A program made the position numbers and the translations under genes. A DNA stretch of 64,000 nucleotides, taken from NCBI GenBank assembly GCA_017795085.1, contig CP051246.1:1242514-1306513 (forward strand), read 5' to 3'. How positions within the stretch are numbered: position 1 is the first letter of the stretch; the number at the start of each line of letters is the position of its first letter. The stretch comes from Salegentibacter sp. (GTDB lineage Bacteria > Bacteroidota > Bacteroidia > Flavobacteriales > Flavobacteriaceae). This document shows positions 38,291 to 48,040 of this stretch, piece by piece. Below the pieces are notes generated by a model. It searched no databases and was not told where the DNA came from. It saw nothing but the letters and a program-made list of their open reading frames with translations.

Positions 38291-38583
38291 ATGGAGCTTT
38301 TGCAGAATGGAGATAAAAGTGGTGAATGGTCGATTAGAGTAGAAGATTCTTCTGAATTAATTCACCTTTAGATTTGTCAAATAAATAAAATTTATAATGA
38401 TGATGTTGAAGAGTGAAAAGAAATTCTATTAAAAGACTTTTTGATAATTAAAAAGTCCTAAAAACTTTAAAATTCTCATTAATTTTTTGTTACCAGAAAA
38501 AATATTCATTTTACAATTTAGTGATATTCATTTTTACGGGATAATTCAATTTTCGGGACTCCTTATAGTAAAGGACCTGATGA

Positions 38584-39522
38584 ATGAAAAATATTACTAG
38601 AAAAGAACGTAAATGTATCCGTTACCTTTCCGGGGAAATGTCAACTGAAGATCGTTCTGTCTTTGAAATCGAATTATCACTAGACCTTGAATTGAAAAAA
38701 ATATTCGAAACCTACAAGGTAATATGGCAACAATACGATAAGGAAGCTTTAATTCCTGATAGTCTGGAGGAAAAGGTTGTTTCACAAAATGGAAAAGTGA
38801 AATTGGCTATCGGTATGTTAATGCTAATGATCTTTGGTGCTTTTCTGTATTTTTATCAATTAAACCCACTTATCGCACAACATCAATTATCAGCCGGTTA
38901 TGGGGAACGGAAGACTTTCTTTTTACCTGATAGCAGTAAAGTTATTCTAAATGCCGGAAGTGAACTCTATTATTCTAATAATTTTAAAGATCATCGGGTA
39001 GTAGAACTAACGGGGGAAGGCTATTTTGAAGTAAAAAAAGACAAAGAGCATCCCTTTTCGGTCCAAAGCAAACAATTTAAGGTTAGGGTATTAGGTACTT
39101 CATTTTCTGTGAAAAATAGCTTTAACAATAAAGAAGTTGCTTTAAAGGAAGGAAAGGTGGAGTTTATACAGAATGATAATAAGGATAAAATCACCTTAGC
39201 TCCGGGGGAGCGGTTACTTTGGGATAGTAAAACAAACCAGGTTCATAAGGAGCAATTTAATGCTGAAAAAGAATTGGCCTGGACAACCAATACATTACTT
39301 CTTGATAATGTTTTATTCCTGGAGGCCCTAAAGGATATAAATCAATTTTATGGGGTGAAATTCGTGATTCAGGATAATACCTTGTTAGATCAACATATAA
39401 CGGGGATGTTTAAAAATGAGAACCTTAAAGAGTTTATAAGTTCATTAGAATTTATTGCGAATGTTAAGGTAAAAGAACTTCAGGATAATATATTTCTTAT
39501 AAAATCTCTCCATCATGATTAA
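38584..39522 (+). CDS. FecR-family anti-sigma factor
   Basis: A 312-residue inner-membrane anti-sigma factor. A cytoplasmic N-terminus (RKERKCIRYLSGEMSTED...) is followed by one transmembrane helix (LAIGMLMLMIFGAFLYFYQL, about residues 73-92), the periplasmic FecR domain (ERKTFFLPDSSKVILNAGSE; LTGEGYFEVKKDKEHPFSV; VLGTSFSVKN; LAPGERLLWD) and a C-terminal STN-interacting part (LDNVLFLEALKDINQFYGVKF). It overlaps the downstream ECF sigma gene by 8 bases. In Bacteroidota such proteins relay the ligand state of a SusC transporter to the sigma factor. Here the gene comes before the sigma gene, the reverse of the usual order. Confidence 0.92.
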   Translation: MKNITRKERKCIRYLSGEMSTEDRSVFEIELSLDLELKKIFETYKVIWQQYDKEALIPDSLEEKVVSQNGKVKLAIGMLMLMIFGAFLYFYQLNPLIAQHQLSAGYGERKTFFLPDSSKVILNAGSELYYSNNFKDHRVVELTGEGYFEVKKDKEHPFSVQSKQFKVRVLGTSFSVKNSFNNKEVALKEGKVEFIQNDNKDKITLAPGERLLWDSKTNQVHKEQFNAEKELAWTTNTLLLDNVLFLEALKDINQFYGVKFVIQDNTLLDQHITGMFKNENLKEFISSLEFIANVKVKELQDNIFLIKSLHHD

Positions 39523-40099
39523 GTCTATTAAACCAAAGAATAAAACTAAAAATAGTGATAAACAACTTTTTTTAGACATGAGTAATGGAGAGTATAAGGC
39601 TTTAAATCAATTATTCAATAAATATTATATGCCATTATGCCAATTTGGAAAACTCTATGAAAATGACAGTGCACTGGTTGAAGAAAAAATATCAGATGTA
39701 TTTATTCAATTATGGAATAAGAGAAAACTTTTAAAGGATATTACAAACCCAAAACCATACTTATATGTAACCGTTAGACATAAACTTATTAAAAAGAAGC
39801 GTACTCAATTTAACTTTCGCTACCTAGATGATCATATGAATGATATTGGTTTGCAAGAACCAAGTATCGAAGATGAAACTATCATTCAGGAACAAAGAGA
39901 ACGTGTAAAACAATATCTCACCCAGATTTTAAATGTACTGCCTAAAAAATCAAGAAGGATATTTATTATGAGTAGAGTAGAAGGGTTTAAATATCAGGAG
40001 ATTGCTGAAATCATGGGAATTTCACCTAGAACAGTTGAAACACATGTAGCTATTGCTATAAGATACCTAAGCAAACAATCAAAATATCCGAATCATTAA
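39515..40099 (+). CDS. ECF RNA polymerase sigma-70 factor
   Basis: A 194-residue ECF sigma factor. Region 2 is the stretch from FNKYYMPLCQFGKLYE to SDVFIQLWNKRKLL, and region 4 is LNVLPKKSRRIFIMSRVEGFKYQEIAEIMGISPRTVETHVAIAIRYL with its helix-turn-helix. It is released by the cognate FecR to switch on the SusC operon behind it. The start ATG lies within the last codons of fecR, implying coupled translation. Confidence 0.92.
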   Translation: MIKSIKPKNKTKNSDKQLFLDMSNGEYKALNQLFNKYYMPLCQFGKLYENDSALVEEKISDVFIQLWNKRKLLKDITNPKPYLYVTVRHKLIKKKRTQFNFRYLDDHMNDIGLQEPSIEDETIIQEQRERVKQYLTQILNVLPKKSRRIFIMSRVEGFKYQEIAEIMGISPRTVETHVAIAIRYLSKQSKYPNH

Positions 40100-40151
40100 A
40101 GAAAAAAAACAGATTCAGGATCCTGAATTGTAGTTATTAAAAAACAAAAAA

Positions 40152-43100
40152 ATGAGAAAAAAAATATTTTTAATTTTCGTTTCTATTTGTCTGAATTCAA
40201 ATTTTTATGCCAGCTCACTAAGAGCAGAGGTCAATATAAATATAGATAATCTTAAAGAAAATTTAATTCATCTAAATATAAACAATAAACCATTATCCCA
40301 GGTTTTTTTAGAAATCGAATCACAAATTGATAGGAGGTTTATTTACCTGCCGGATTATCAAATTTACAATTCAAAGGTTTCTCTAAGTATAAAGAATGCT
40401 TCATTAAGTCAAGTATTAGAAGTCTTAGAAAAATTGGTGGATCTAAAATTTAAGATTACAGAGAATGGCATTCTTGTTCGTGATGATTTGAAGCAGAAGA
40501 ATGTAGAACAAAAAGTCTCAATTGAAGGTAGAGTAATTGATGAACAGTCTGTACCCATCCCTGGTGCTTCGATAATGCTCATCACAGAAAACCGTGGCAC
40601 TGCTACCGATTTTGATGGAAATTTTCAGCTAACTGTTGAGAAAAGTAATTTTCCTTTGGAATTAAAGGTTTCTTTTGTAGGGTATAAGACACAATATATA
40701 CCGGTTATAGAGGAAAATAATAGATTGGAGGTTATTTTAGAAACTTCTTCGGAAAGTCTTAATGAGGTAGTTATTACTGGACAAGGGGCCGATGTAAGAA
40801 AAAAACGACTATCAACTTCTGTAGTTACAATTGATGAGGAGGAATTAAATAAAATTTCCTCCCAACGAATTGATCAAAAACTTGCTGCTCAACTGCCTAA
40901 TGCACAAATTAACCTTACCGGGGGACAAGCTGGGGCTACTTCAATTATTAGGGCTCGGGGTGTAAATTCTGCTTTTTTAAGTTCTACACCCATTATTTAT
41001 CTTGATGGGGTTCGTCTGGATAACCTCAATACTCAAATGGAACTAGGGGGGACCTCACAGGGGGCTGCAGTTAGTGCTCTTGCAGATATCCCGATGGATA
41101 ATATTGAAAAGATTGAATATATTAATGGTGGTGCTGCTACCACTTTATATGGTTCTGATGCGGCAAATGGGGTGATACAAATTTTTACGAAAAAGGGTGG
41201 TAAGTTAGGAACTAATTTAACTATTGAAGCGGAGAGTGGTGTTGAAACTCCAACCAATGATTATCTATATTTTGACCGTACTAAAGATTTGTTGTTTAGG
41301 GAAAGTCTTTATCAAAAATATAGACTCAATTTAAATGGCAAGGGCGAAAAAGGATTTGGTTATACATTTTCCGGAAGTTTTAGAAATAGCGCAGGAGTAC
41401 AGATCCATGATCAAAACGATAACTTAAAGGCTGATTTCAGTACGGGATTCAGGGCTTCTTTGAATGATCAATTAGCTTACGAAAGCTCTTTTATTTATGT
41501 TCATAATGAATATAAAAGAAACCGTAACGGAAATCAAGGTGGGTATACAGGGCTTTGGTTTGCTGAGGATGGTGCATCAGCAATAACCGGTCCGGGATTC
41601 AATAATCGGTTGAATGAACTTTCCGATCAGGAGTTTCAGGAAATCAAGGATTATGTGGATAATGCAGAGCGCCTACAGGATAATCAAATCATTGTAAACC
41701 GATTTACAACTTCACAAATTCTTAAATACAAGCCTTTAAAGAATCTAAACTTTCGATTTACTGGAGGATTGGACTACCGCGCACAAGATCAAAGTGTAGT
41801 GATGACTAATGAATATCTTACAGCTACCAGGGGTCAGGAGGTTAAGGATGAAGGAAGTATTCAAAATGTACAACGAAATTATCTGGGTATAACTCTGGAA
41901 TTTACCGGACAACATAGCTGGGATATTGAAGATTTCTCTTTTATTTCCACATTTGGAGGACAGTTTTTTAGGACTAAAGATCACCAGATTTTATATAGAG
42001 GTTCCAATATTCGTGATGGGGCCCAAACCATTAGTGATGCCGCAGTAAAAGACAGTGATGAATTTTTAAACGAAGTATTAAACTTTGGGGTTTACCTGCA
42101 GGAAAATATCGGATTTAAAGATAAACTTTTTTTGGATTTGGGGATTCGGGGGGACCGTAATCCAGCTTTTGGAAGTAATATTGGTACGCAATTTTATCCC
42201 AAAGCAGGTTTTTCTTATATGATGTCTTCAGAACCTTGGTTTGATTCTCAATTGTTTAATTCATTTCGAATTAGGGGAAGCTATGGTGTGGCTGGAAATT
42301 TACCTCCAGCCTATGCTAACGAAAAAATTATTCGTTTTGATGGTTTTCTCGGTGAACAATCGGCGTATTTTGGACAACCGGGAAATGATGATTTAAGACC
42401 TGAGAAAACAACAACCCTTGAAGGGGGGATTGATATGACTTTATTAAACAACCGGTTAAATATTTCTGCAGGATATTATCGTGCTCTAACTAGGGATGGG
42501 TTGTTTTATGTGCCGGCAGCACCTTCTACGGGCTATAGTGTAAATCAGTTATATAATATTGGAGAAATAGAGAATTACGGACTAGAACTAAGTGCTACAA
42601 TTGTTCCAATTGATACTGAAGATATAGACCTTAGTGTTACTGCATCTTTCAATACCCTTAATAATGAAGTGATCGATGCGGGAGGAGCTCCTCCATTCAA
42701 TATTAATGGATTTAGTTCTCGAACCTTGCAAACCGTAGTTCAGGAAGGACATCCAATTGGATTCCTAAGAGGGAATTATGGTACTTTTGATGCAAACGGA
42801 GTATTGGAAAATACCCAAGCCCAATCATATCTTGGAACAACAATTCCTGATGTTTTTGGAAATTTGAGTTTGAATTTTAGCTATAAAAATTTTAATCTAT
42901 TTGCGAACTCCTCTTATCAGGCAGGAGCATCTGCCCACAATTGGGATGCGCAATTTCGGTATTATTACGGCGCTTCTGAAGATTATATTCCTACTGGAGA
43001 AATTGAGGCTAACGGAAGAAGTAACTGGTTATCATTTACCAATCGTTTTGTTGAAAAAACCGATTATTTGAAGATAAGGACGATTGGCTTAAGTTATAGG

Positions 43101-43310
43101 CTTCAGCCAGAAAGGAATATGCCATACAAATCTGTAACTTTTGGTTTGACGGCAGTAAATCCGATAAATTTTACAGCATCGTCATTTGATCCGGAAGCTA
43201 CGATAAGCGGTGCAGCCCAAGGGCAGGGAGGCGCTAGTACCGGAGGTATTTCCTATGCTACTTATTCTGCCCCAAGACAATTTTTAGGTTCAATAAAAAT
43301 TAATTTTTAA
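40152..43310 (+). CDS. SusC-like TonB-dependent transporter with STN signalling domain
   Basis: A 1052-residue outer-membrane porin-like transporter. After a signal peptide (KIFLIFVSICLNSNFYASSL) comes an STN domain (about residues 34-110; LINNKPLSQVFLEIESQIDR-type), a carboxypeptidase-D-regulatory-like repeat (SIEGRVIDEQSVPIPGASIM), a plug (VVITGQGADVRKKRLSTSV; DGVRLDNLNTQ; GGAATTLYGSDAANGVIQIFTKKGG) and a long TonB barrel ending in aromatic F. The STN domain contacts FecR, so binding of the ligand switches the sigma factor on. With the SusD partner downstream it forms the pedal-bin uptake complex. The ligand is unknown, but the following phosphodiesterase suggests a phosphate-bearing compound. 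Confidence 0.93.
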   Translation: MRKKIFLIFVSICLNSNFYASSLRAEVNINIDNLKENLIHLNINNKPLSQVFLEIESQIDRRFIYLPDYQIYNSKVSLSIKNASLSQVLEVLEKLVDLKFKITENGILVRDDLKQKNVEQKVSIEGRVIDEQSVPIPGASIMLITENRGTATDFDGNFQLTVEKSNFPLELKVSFVGYKTQYIPVIEENNRLEVILETSSESLNEVVITGQGADVRKKRLSTSVVTIDEEELNKISSQRIDQKLAAQLPNAQINLTGGQAGATSIIRARGVNSAFLSSTPIIYLDGVRLDNLNTQMELGGTSQGAAVSALADIPMDNIEKIEYINGGAATTLYGSDAANGVIQIFTKKGGKLGTNLTIEAESGVETPTNDYLYFDRTKDLLFRESLYQKYRLNLNGKGEKGFGYTFSGSFRNSAGVQIHDQNDNLKADFSTGFRASLNDQLAYESSFIYVHNEYKRNRNGNQGGYTGLWFAEDGASAITGPGFNNRLNELSDQEFQEIKDYVDNAERLQDNQIIVNRFTTSQILKYKPLKNLNFRFTGGLDYRAQDQSVVMTNEYLTATRGQEVKDEGSIQNVQRNYLGITLEFTGQHSWDIEDFSFISTFGGQFFRTKDHQILYRGSNIRDGAQTISDAAVKDSDEFLNEVLNFGVYLQENIGFKDKLFLDLGIRGDRNPAFGSNIGTQFYPKAGFSYMMSSEPWFDSQLFNSFRIRGSYGVAGNLPPAYANEKIIRFDGFLGEQSAYFGQPGNDDLRPEKTTTLEGGIDMTLLNNRLNISAGYYRALTRDGLFYVPAAPSTGYSVNQLYNIGEIENYGLELSATIVPIDTEDIDLSVTASFNTLNNEVIDAGGAPPFNINGFSSRTLQTVVQEGHPIGFLRGNYGTFDANGVLENTQAQSYLGTTIPDVFGNLSLNFSYKNFNLFANSSYQAGASAHNWDAQFRYYYGASEDYIPTGEIEANGRSNWLSFTNRFVEKTDYLKIRTIGLSYRLQPERNMPYKSVTFGLTAVNPINFTASSFDPEATISGAAQGQGGASTGGISYATYSAPRQFLGSIKINF

Positions 43311-43322
43311 AAAAAATCTATC

Positions 43323-44729
43323 ATGCATAATTCTATACATAGAAGCGCAATCATACTTGTCGTTCTTTTTTTAATAAGTGGTTGTGTTGAAAATCCTAAT
43401 GTCACTGAAGAAGTTTATCTGCAAAATCCGAATGCCATGCAAAGCTGGGTGGTGGGGTTACAACGTCAATTGGCAATTACAACAAATACCGTAACTATCA
43501 ATACAGCTATTACTTCTGATAATTATTTTAATAATTATTCCCAGTATAGTAAAGTTTTCGACAGGTTACAAATTGATTATTTTGATCCAGATGTCAACAA
43601 TCTGCAGGCTGATATTCAGGAGTTAAGAGAAATGGCAAAATACGGTTTGGAAATAGTGCTTCCTGCAGATGAATCGGCTACAATTGAAGATGAAGCCTAT
43701 TTATATTTTTGTTTGGGATATGCTAATCTTTTAGGGGGTGAACTATTTACAGGTCTACCTAAATCCAATAAAGGAGAGGTTCAAACCGGGGAGGAGTTAT
43801 TTCAAAAAGCACTGGAATATTTAGATAATGCAATAGCTTTAGATACTTCTTCAGAGATGTTACTGGTTTATCAATTATTAAAATCAAGGGTTTATTATCA
43901 TTTGGGAGATCGTGATAATGCTATGGAGATAGCTAGCTCTTTAATTAATCAGGAAATTCTTTATTCCGTCCAGTTTGATGGTCAAAATGGGGTTTCTAAT
44001 GAAATGCAAAATGCAACTTTTGATGCATTGCCCAATCGGTTAGCTCCTTTACCCCGATTGGATTTCCTTGATCCCAAATATTATTCTGTAGGAACACCCC
44101 AAACCGATCAAAAATCAGTCGCTATTGCTAAGGTAGAGGAAGCTTATCTGATTTTGGCTGAAGGATATTTGGGACAGGGGGAGTTAGATGCTGCAAAATC
44201 TTCATTAATAGGACTTATAGAAGTGGTAAATAATAGATCGATACTAATAGTAGATGATAGTGGGGAAACTAGGAATGGGGGGAACAGAGATGATTATCCT
44301 CTTGAAGCAGTGCCGGTAAAGTTTAGTGATCAGGATGAATTAAGGGAGGGGTACGTAGTAAACAGGCAGGAAAATGATATTCCCGTTTATGTAATATCGG
44401 GCACCATGGTTACAGAGGAAGATATCAGAAATGCCAATACCATAAATGAGTTATTGTATCTTAATTATCGGTTACGTCAGGAAATATTTATAAGCGAAGG
44501 GAGGCGTTTGACCGATTTGGGAATAAAATTCCCTATTTCCCAGACCGAGCAGGATAATAACCCGAATGTGGATGATGAATTTACTATTGCACAAATACCT
44601 TCCTTTATCCCTGAAGAATCGATAGATGATTTTGAGGTGGCAGATAATGGTACAATTACGATGTCTGTAGATTTAAATCAATTAATTGTTGATAATAAGG
44701 AGTTACCTGTTATTGTTCCATTTTTTTAA
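43323..44729 (+). CDS. SusD/RagB-family substrate-binding lipoprotein
   Basis: A 468-residue lipoprotein with lipobox LISGC near residue 20. The fold is of the SusD helical type with TPR-like helices (YLYFCLGYANLLGGELFTGLPKS; KVEEAYLILAEGYLGQGEL; INELLYLNYRLRQEIFISEGRRLTDLGIKF, the terminal conserved EGRRLxDLxxK motif). It begins 12 bases after the SusC stop and is the surface lid of that transporter. Short relative to many SusD (500-550), but complete. Confidence 0.9.
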   Translation: MHNSIHRSAIILVVLFLISGCVENPNVTEEVYLQNPNAMQSWVVGLQRQLAITTNTVTINTAITSDNYFNNYSQYSKVFDRLQIDYFDPDVNNLQADIQELREMAKYGLEIVLPADESATIEDEAYLYFCLGYANLLGGELFTGLPKSNKGEVQTGEELFQKALEYLDNAIALDTSSEMLLVYQLLKSRVYYHLGDRDNAMEIASSLINQEILYSVQFDGQNGVSNEMQNATFDALPNRLAPLPRLDFLDPKYYSVGTPQTDQKSVAIAKVEEAYLILAEGYLGQGELDAAKSSLIGLIEVVNNRSILIVDDSGETRNGGNRDDYPLEAVPVKFSDQDELREGYVVNRQENDIPVYVISGTMVTEEDIRNANTINELLYLNYRLRQEIFISEGRRLTDLGIKFPISQTEQDNNPNVDDEFTIAQIPSFIPEESIDDFEVADNGTITMSVDLNQLIVDNKELPVIVPFF

Positions 44730-44739
44730 AAGAAGACTG

Positions 44740-46062
44740 ATGAATAAGAAATGTTTTTTATTGTTTTTTACGCTATGCTTTATTCCTCTTTTCGGAATGA
44801 CACAAAATATTGACCATGTCATATTAATCAGTATTGATGGCTTTCGACCTGATTTTTATAGGGAAGAAAAATGGCCAACTCCCAATCTTAAAATGCTGGC
44901 ATCCCACGGGGTTTCGGCCGATAATGTACGAACTATATTCCCATCTTCAACTTATCCCTCCCACACCACTTTGATTACCGGAGTTTTACCCAAAAGACAT
45001 GGAATTTATTACAATACTGTAATTGAAGATGATGGCAGACCCGGGCAATGGATCTATAACTTTCAGGAGATACAAGCTCGTACTTTATGGCAGGCAGCAA
45101 AAGAAAAAAAACTGATTACCGCTTCTGTTTCGTGGCCAATAACGGTAGATAATCCTTATATTGATTATAACATTCCTGAATTTTGGTCATTCGAAAATCC
45201 TATGGACAGACGTTCTGCAACTGCGAATTATGCCCGACCGGAAGGACTATTCCAAGAAGTAGTTAAAAATGCAACAGGAGACTTGACCAAAGATGAATAT
45301 AATCTTAGTTCGTTACGAATGGATCAAAATCTAGGAAGAATTGCTACATATATCTTAGAGCAATATAAGCCTAATTTATTAACATTACACTTGCCAAACC
45401 TCGATGGAGCGGAACATAGTAATGGGCGGGAAGGAGTCCAGGTCGCTAGGGCGGTTGCAGGAGCCGATCAGGTGATAGGACAGATATTTGACGCTGTACA
45501 ACGAGAAGGAATGGCTAAAAATACGGTTATTATTGTCACTGGAGATCATGGGTTTGTTTCCACCCATACTAGTATAGCACCTAATTTATGGCTTCAGGAT
45601 ATGGATTTGGCTGATAAGGCAGTTTTCTTTTCAGCTGGTGGTTCAGCTTTTCTTCACATCTTAAAAGGAGATAAAGCTCAAATTTTAACAAAAATTAAGT
45701 CGGGACTTAGTGAATTACCCTTAGCCCAAAAATCGATGTTTCGTATTGTAAGTTCAGAGGAAATGGAAATTATGGAAAGTGATCCAAAAGTTCAGCTAGC
45801 TATTTCCGCAAAACCAGGGTTTTCTTTTACTAATGAGAAAAAAGGGGAGTTACTTCAAAAAAAGATAGGGGGAAAACATGGACATTTTCCGGATTTTCAT
45901 CAAATCTATACAGGTTTTATCGCTGCAGGACCGGGAATTGAAAATGAAACGGTTATCCAGCATATGGCATTAGAAGATATCGCGGGAATGATTGCCCAAC
46001 TTTTAGATATTAATTTACCTGAAACAACTGGAATAGTCTACCCCGGACTGGTGAAAGAATAA
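44740..46062 (+). CDS. Ectonucleotide pyrophosphatase/phosphodiesterase-type enzyme
   Basis: A 440-residue exported enzyme of the alkaline phosphatase superfamily. A signal peptide (KKCFLLFFTLCFIPLFGMTQ) is followed by the metal site ILISIDGFRPDFY, the nucleophile region FPSSTYPSHTTLITG (threonine in the nucleophile position), HLPNLDGAEHSNG and VTGDHGFVSTH, then HGHFPDF near the C-terminus. It should cleave phosphodiester or pyrophosphate bonds in the periplasm or at the surface. The start is set at ATG 44740, which provides the signal peptide; an in-frame upstream start would overlap SusD. It is the third gene of the FecR-controlled SusC operon. Confidence 0.9.
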   Translation: MNKKCFLLFFTLCFIPLFGMTQNIDHVILISIDGFRPDFYREEKWPTPNLKMLASHGVSADNVRTIFPSSTYPSHTTLITGVLPKRHGIYYNTVIEDDGRPGQWIYNFQEIQARTLWQAAKEKKLITASVSWPITVDNPYIDYNIPEFWSFENPMDRRSATANYARPEGLFQEVVKNATGDLTKDEYNLSSLRMDQNLGRIATYILEQYKPNLLTLHLPNLDGAEHSNGREGVQVARAVAGADQVIGQIFDAVQREGMAKNTVIIVTGDHGFVSTHTSIAPNLWLQDMDLADKAVFFSAGGSAFLHILKGDKAQILTKIKSGLSELPLAQKSMFRIVSSEEMEIMESDPKVQLAISAKPGFSFTNEKKGELLQKKIGGKHGHFPDFHQIYTGFIAAGPGIENETVIQHMALEDIAGMIAQLLDINLPETTGIVYPGLVKE

Positions 46063-46090
46063 AGTTTGATTTGATTTTAGTTTGACAAGG

Positions 46091-46120
46091 AGCTGTCTCA
46101 TTGATTTGAGATGGCTTTTT
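46091..46120 (+). terminator. Terminator of the FecR-sigma-SusCD operon
   Basis: AGCTGTCTCA (46091-46100) pairs along its whole length with TGAGATGGCT (46107-46116, two G-T pairs), followed by a five-base T-run. It lies 29 bases after the phosphodiesterase stop. Confidence 0.8.
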
Positions 46121-46641
46121 GTTCTTACGATTTGAAGAACCGTTGATTTGAGAAACCTATTTTCCATGGGAAAGTCTATAGGGGTAAAAATTTACTTGTA
46201 AATGATTATAATATCTGAATGGTATCCAGCTTTGTGTATGAATCTTCTAACAATTAGGCATATTTCAAACAAAGCCTTAAGAAACTTTATTTATCAAATA
46301 AAAGAAAGATAGTGAAGATTAAAATACCTTCAGAAAAAGCGAAAAGAGCTAGGTGGTTTTATTCCACAGAGAAAAAATAGAAGTTCGAAATAAAAATCTT
46401 CAGAGGTCAGTAGATAGTTACTTACATTAATGTTTATTTTTATTATAAATATTGGATTTAGCGTAATCGAAACATAATTTAACAGCCGAATAGTGCCTTA
46501 CTCCGCTATAATAGACAATACTACTCATTTTAAAGTTCTGCTTATTAGTGATTTACATGTATTGATAGATGAGTATTTAACTACTGACCTCTAAAAATCC
46601 TTGAAAGTTTTTTAAAGCAGAGGGAAAAAGATAAAAATTAA

Positions 46642-46851
46642 GGGAAATTAATCGTTCTAATTATTCCTGATGAATCCCGAACTTTTGGAATGGAGACACT
46701 TTTTAGACAAACTGGAATATATGCACCACACGGCCAAAGCGGTGCTATTATGGAAAAAGGAATTACCGAAGCCGGTTGTATGATGAAAAAAAGCGGGCAA
46801 ATCGATAAAATCCTGTCAGAAATGCTTATTTATGTAGTGCTTGAAACTTAA
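46642..46851 (+). pseudogene. Relic of homodimeric pyruvate dehydrogenase E1 (AceE-like)
   Basis: The reading frame gives VLIIPDESRTFGMETLFRQT, then GIYAPHGQS, then MEKGITEAGCMMKK before a stop. 'IPDEARTFGMEGLFRQ-GIY--GQ' and 'EEGI-EAG' are hallmark stretches of the AceE-type E1 of pyruvate dehydrogenase. Here the residues between GQS and the glutamate are deleted and a stop follows. The rest of the 1-kb gap (46121-47068) holds no other recognisable gene, apart from a faint response-regulator-like start near 46515. Confidence 0.6.
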
Positions 46852-47068
46852 ATAGGACTAAAAACCCAATCTATACAAAAGCCTTACTCTCAAAAAATTC
46901 ATACATCAAAAGACTAATCCCCATAGGACAATCGACAAAGTAGCGGTTCAGTCAACAGGGTATTCTTGTGTTGGGTCGTTCCGACCACACGAGCTTAGTT
47001 ATTGTGCACAGTCCTATAACTTGAAAAGACCATCCAAATGTCTATTTTTTACCACCTCATTAATTCGT

Positions 47069-47335
47069 TTAAGTTTTCCAAGGTCTTGTAATCGCTAGGG
47101 TTAAACCCTTATGCTGGATATTTACAAATAGTGTTTTCCCACTTGGAGAAAAACAAGCTCCTGTTAATTCTGATTTATAGCCCACATTTAAACCCAGATG
47201 ATAAATTTCACCTTTTGGAGGAATCCCGACAAGTCGTGGACGTGTGTTATCCTCACAAAGCACCAAATCCCCCCATCGTGCAACAGTCAGGTTATCGCAG
47301 GATTCCCCTTTACCTACTCGACTATGGGCTTGCAT
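47069..47335 (-). pseudogene. C-terminal fragment of a PhoX (DUF839) alkaline phosphatase
   Basis: An 88-codon frame reads ESCDNLTVARWGDLVLCEDN, PPKGEIYHLGLN, ELTGACFSPSGKTLFVNIQH and ends in LTLAITRPW. These are the closing beta-propeller strands of PhoX phosphatases, which normally exceed 500 residues and are exported by Tat. The catalytic core and signal are missing, so this is a remnant, not a working enzyme. It sits just behind an NAD(P)-binding gene (4 bases). Confidence 0.7.
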
Positions 47336-47338
47336 TCA

Positions 47339-47968
47339 TCAATAAGATATGCCAACCTTTTTATGAACATAAGTTTTTTTTTCTATCTGGTTCAACATAA
47401 AATGAGCTACATCAGCTCTGGATACTTTCAATTTTATTTTTTCATCATTGGTAAAACCGTGTTTATATTTCTGAGATTGTCTTCCATTGGTCAGATTTCC
47501 GGGTCTGACAATTGTCCAATCGAGGTTGGATTTTTCAATGACATTTTCTTGATTTTCGTGATCTGCAAAGGCATTTTTCAAAATGACCGGAACAATAATA
47601 TACTTCATATACCAAGGCAAAATCTCTTTGCTATCTGCAAATCCTAAAGATGACTGACAAATTAATCGCCTTACTTGGTTTTCTTCCATTGCTTTCACAA
47701 TATTTGCTGTTCCATTCTCTCTAAGACCTGATTTGTCAGATGCAGGCATACCTATACAACAAAATACAATGTTGTGATTCCTGATTGCTGACTCAACGTC
47801 TTTGTAATTAAGAACATTACCCGATATTATGGTTAGGTTGACATTTTTTACAGAAATTTTTTCGGGGCTTCTTACAAAAGCAGTTACTTTGTGGTCTGAA
47901 TTTAGAGCTTGAATTAATAATTCATTACCCGTTCCGCCAGTAGCACCAAAGATGATTAATCGATTCAT
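47339..47968 (-). CDS. NAD(P)H-binding atypical short-chain dehydrogenase (NmrA-like)
   Basis: A 209-residue cytoplasmic protein with an N-terminal dinucleotide-binding fold (RLIIFGATGGTGNELLIQAL; GATGGTG glycine motif), the adenine/ribose edge segment VTAFVRSPEKI, the strand IVFCCIGMPASDKSG and the terminal WTIVRPGNLTNG typical of atypical SDR/NmrA proteins. A reductase or a redox sensor role is possible. It follows the AraC regulator gene by 72 bases on the same strand, a common pairing. Confidence 0.88.
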   Translation of the reverse strand: MNRLIIFGATGGTGNELLIQALNSDHKVTAFVRSPEKISVKNVNLTIISGNVLNYKDVESAIRNHNIVFCCIGMPASDKSGLRENGTANIVKAMEENQVRRLICQSSLGFADSKEILPWYMKYIIVPVILKNAFADHENQENVIEKSNLDWTIVRPGNLTNGRQSQKYKHGFTNDEKIKLKVSRADVAHFMLNQIEKKTYVHKKVGISY

Positions 47969-48040
47969 ATTTTATTACTTTTTGATTTTGTGATGCTACA
48001 AAGATGATTAATAACTCTTTTGCAGAATTGTACAAAACCG

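Noticed and set aside
46515..46593. Possible response-regulator start (KVLLISDLHVLIDEY)
   Set aside because: Only about 20 residues fit and no rest of the domain follows; could be chance.
47131..47647. Plus-strand frames over the PhoX relic and NAD(P)-binding gene
   Set aside because: Antisense shadows of genes better supported on the minus strand.
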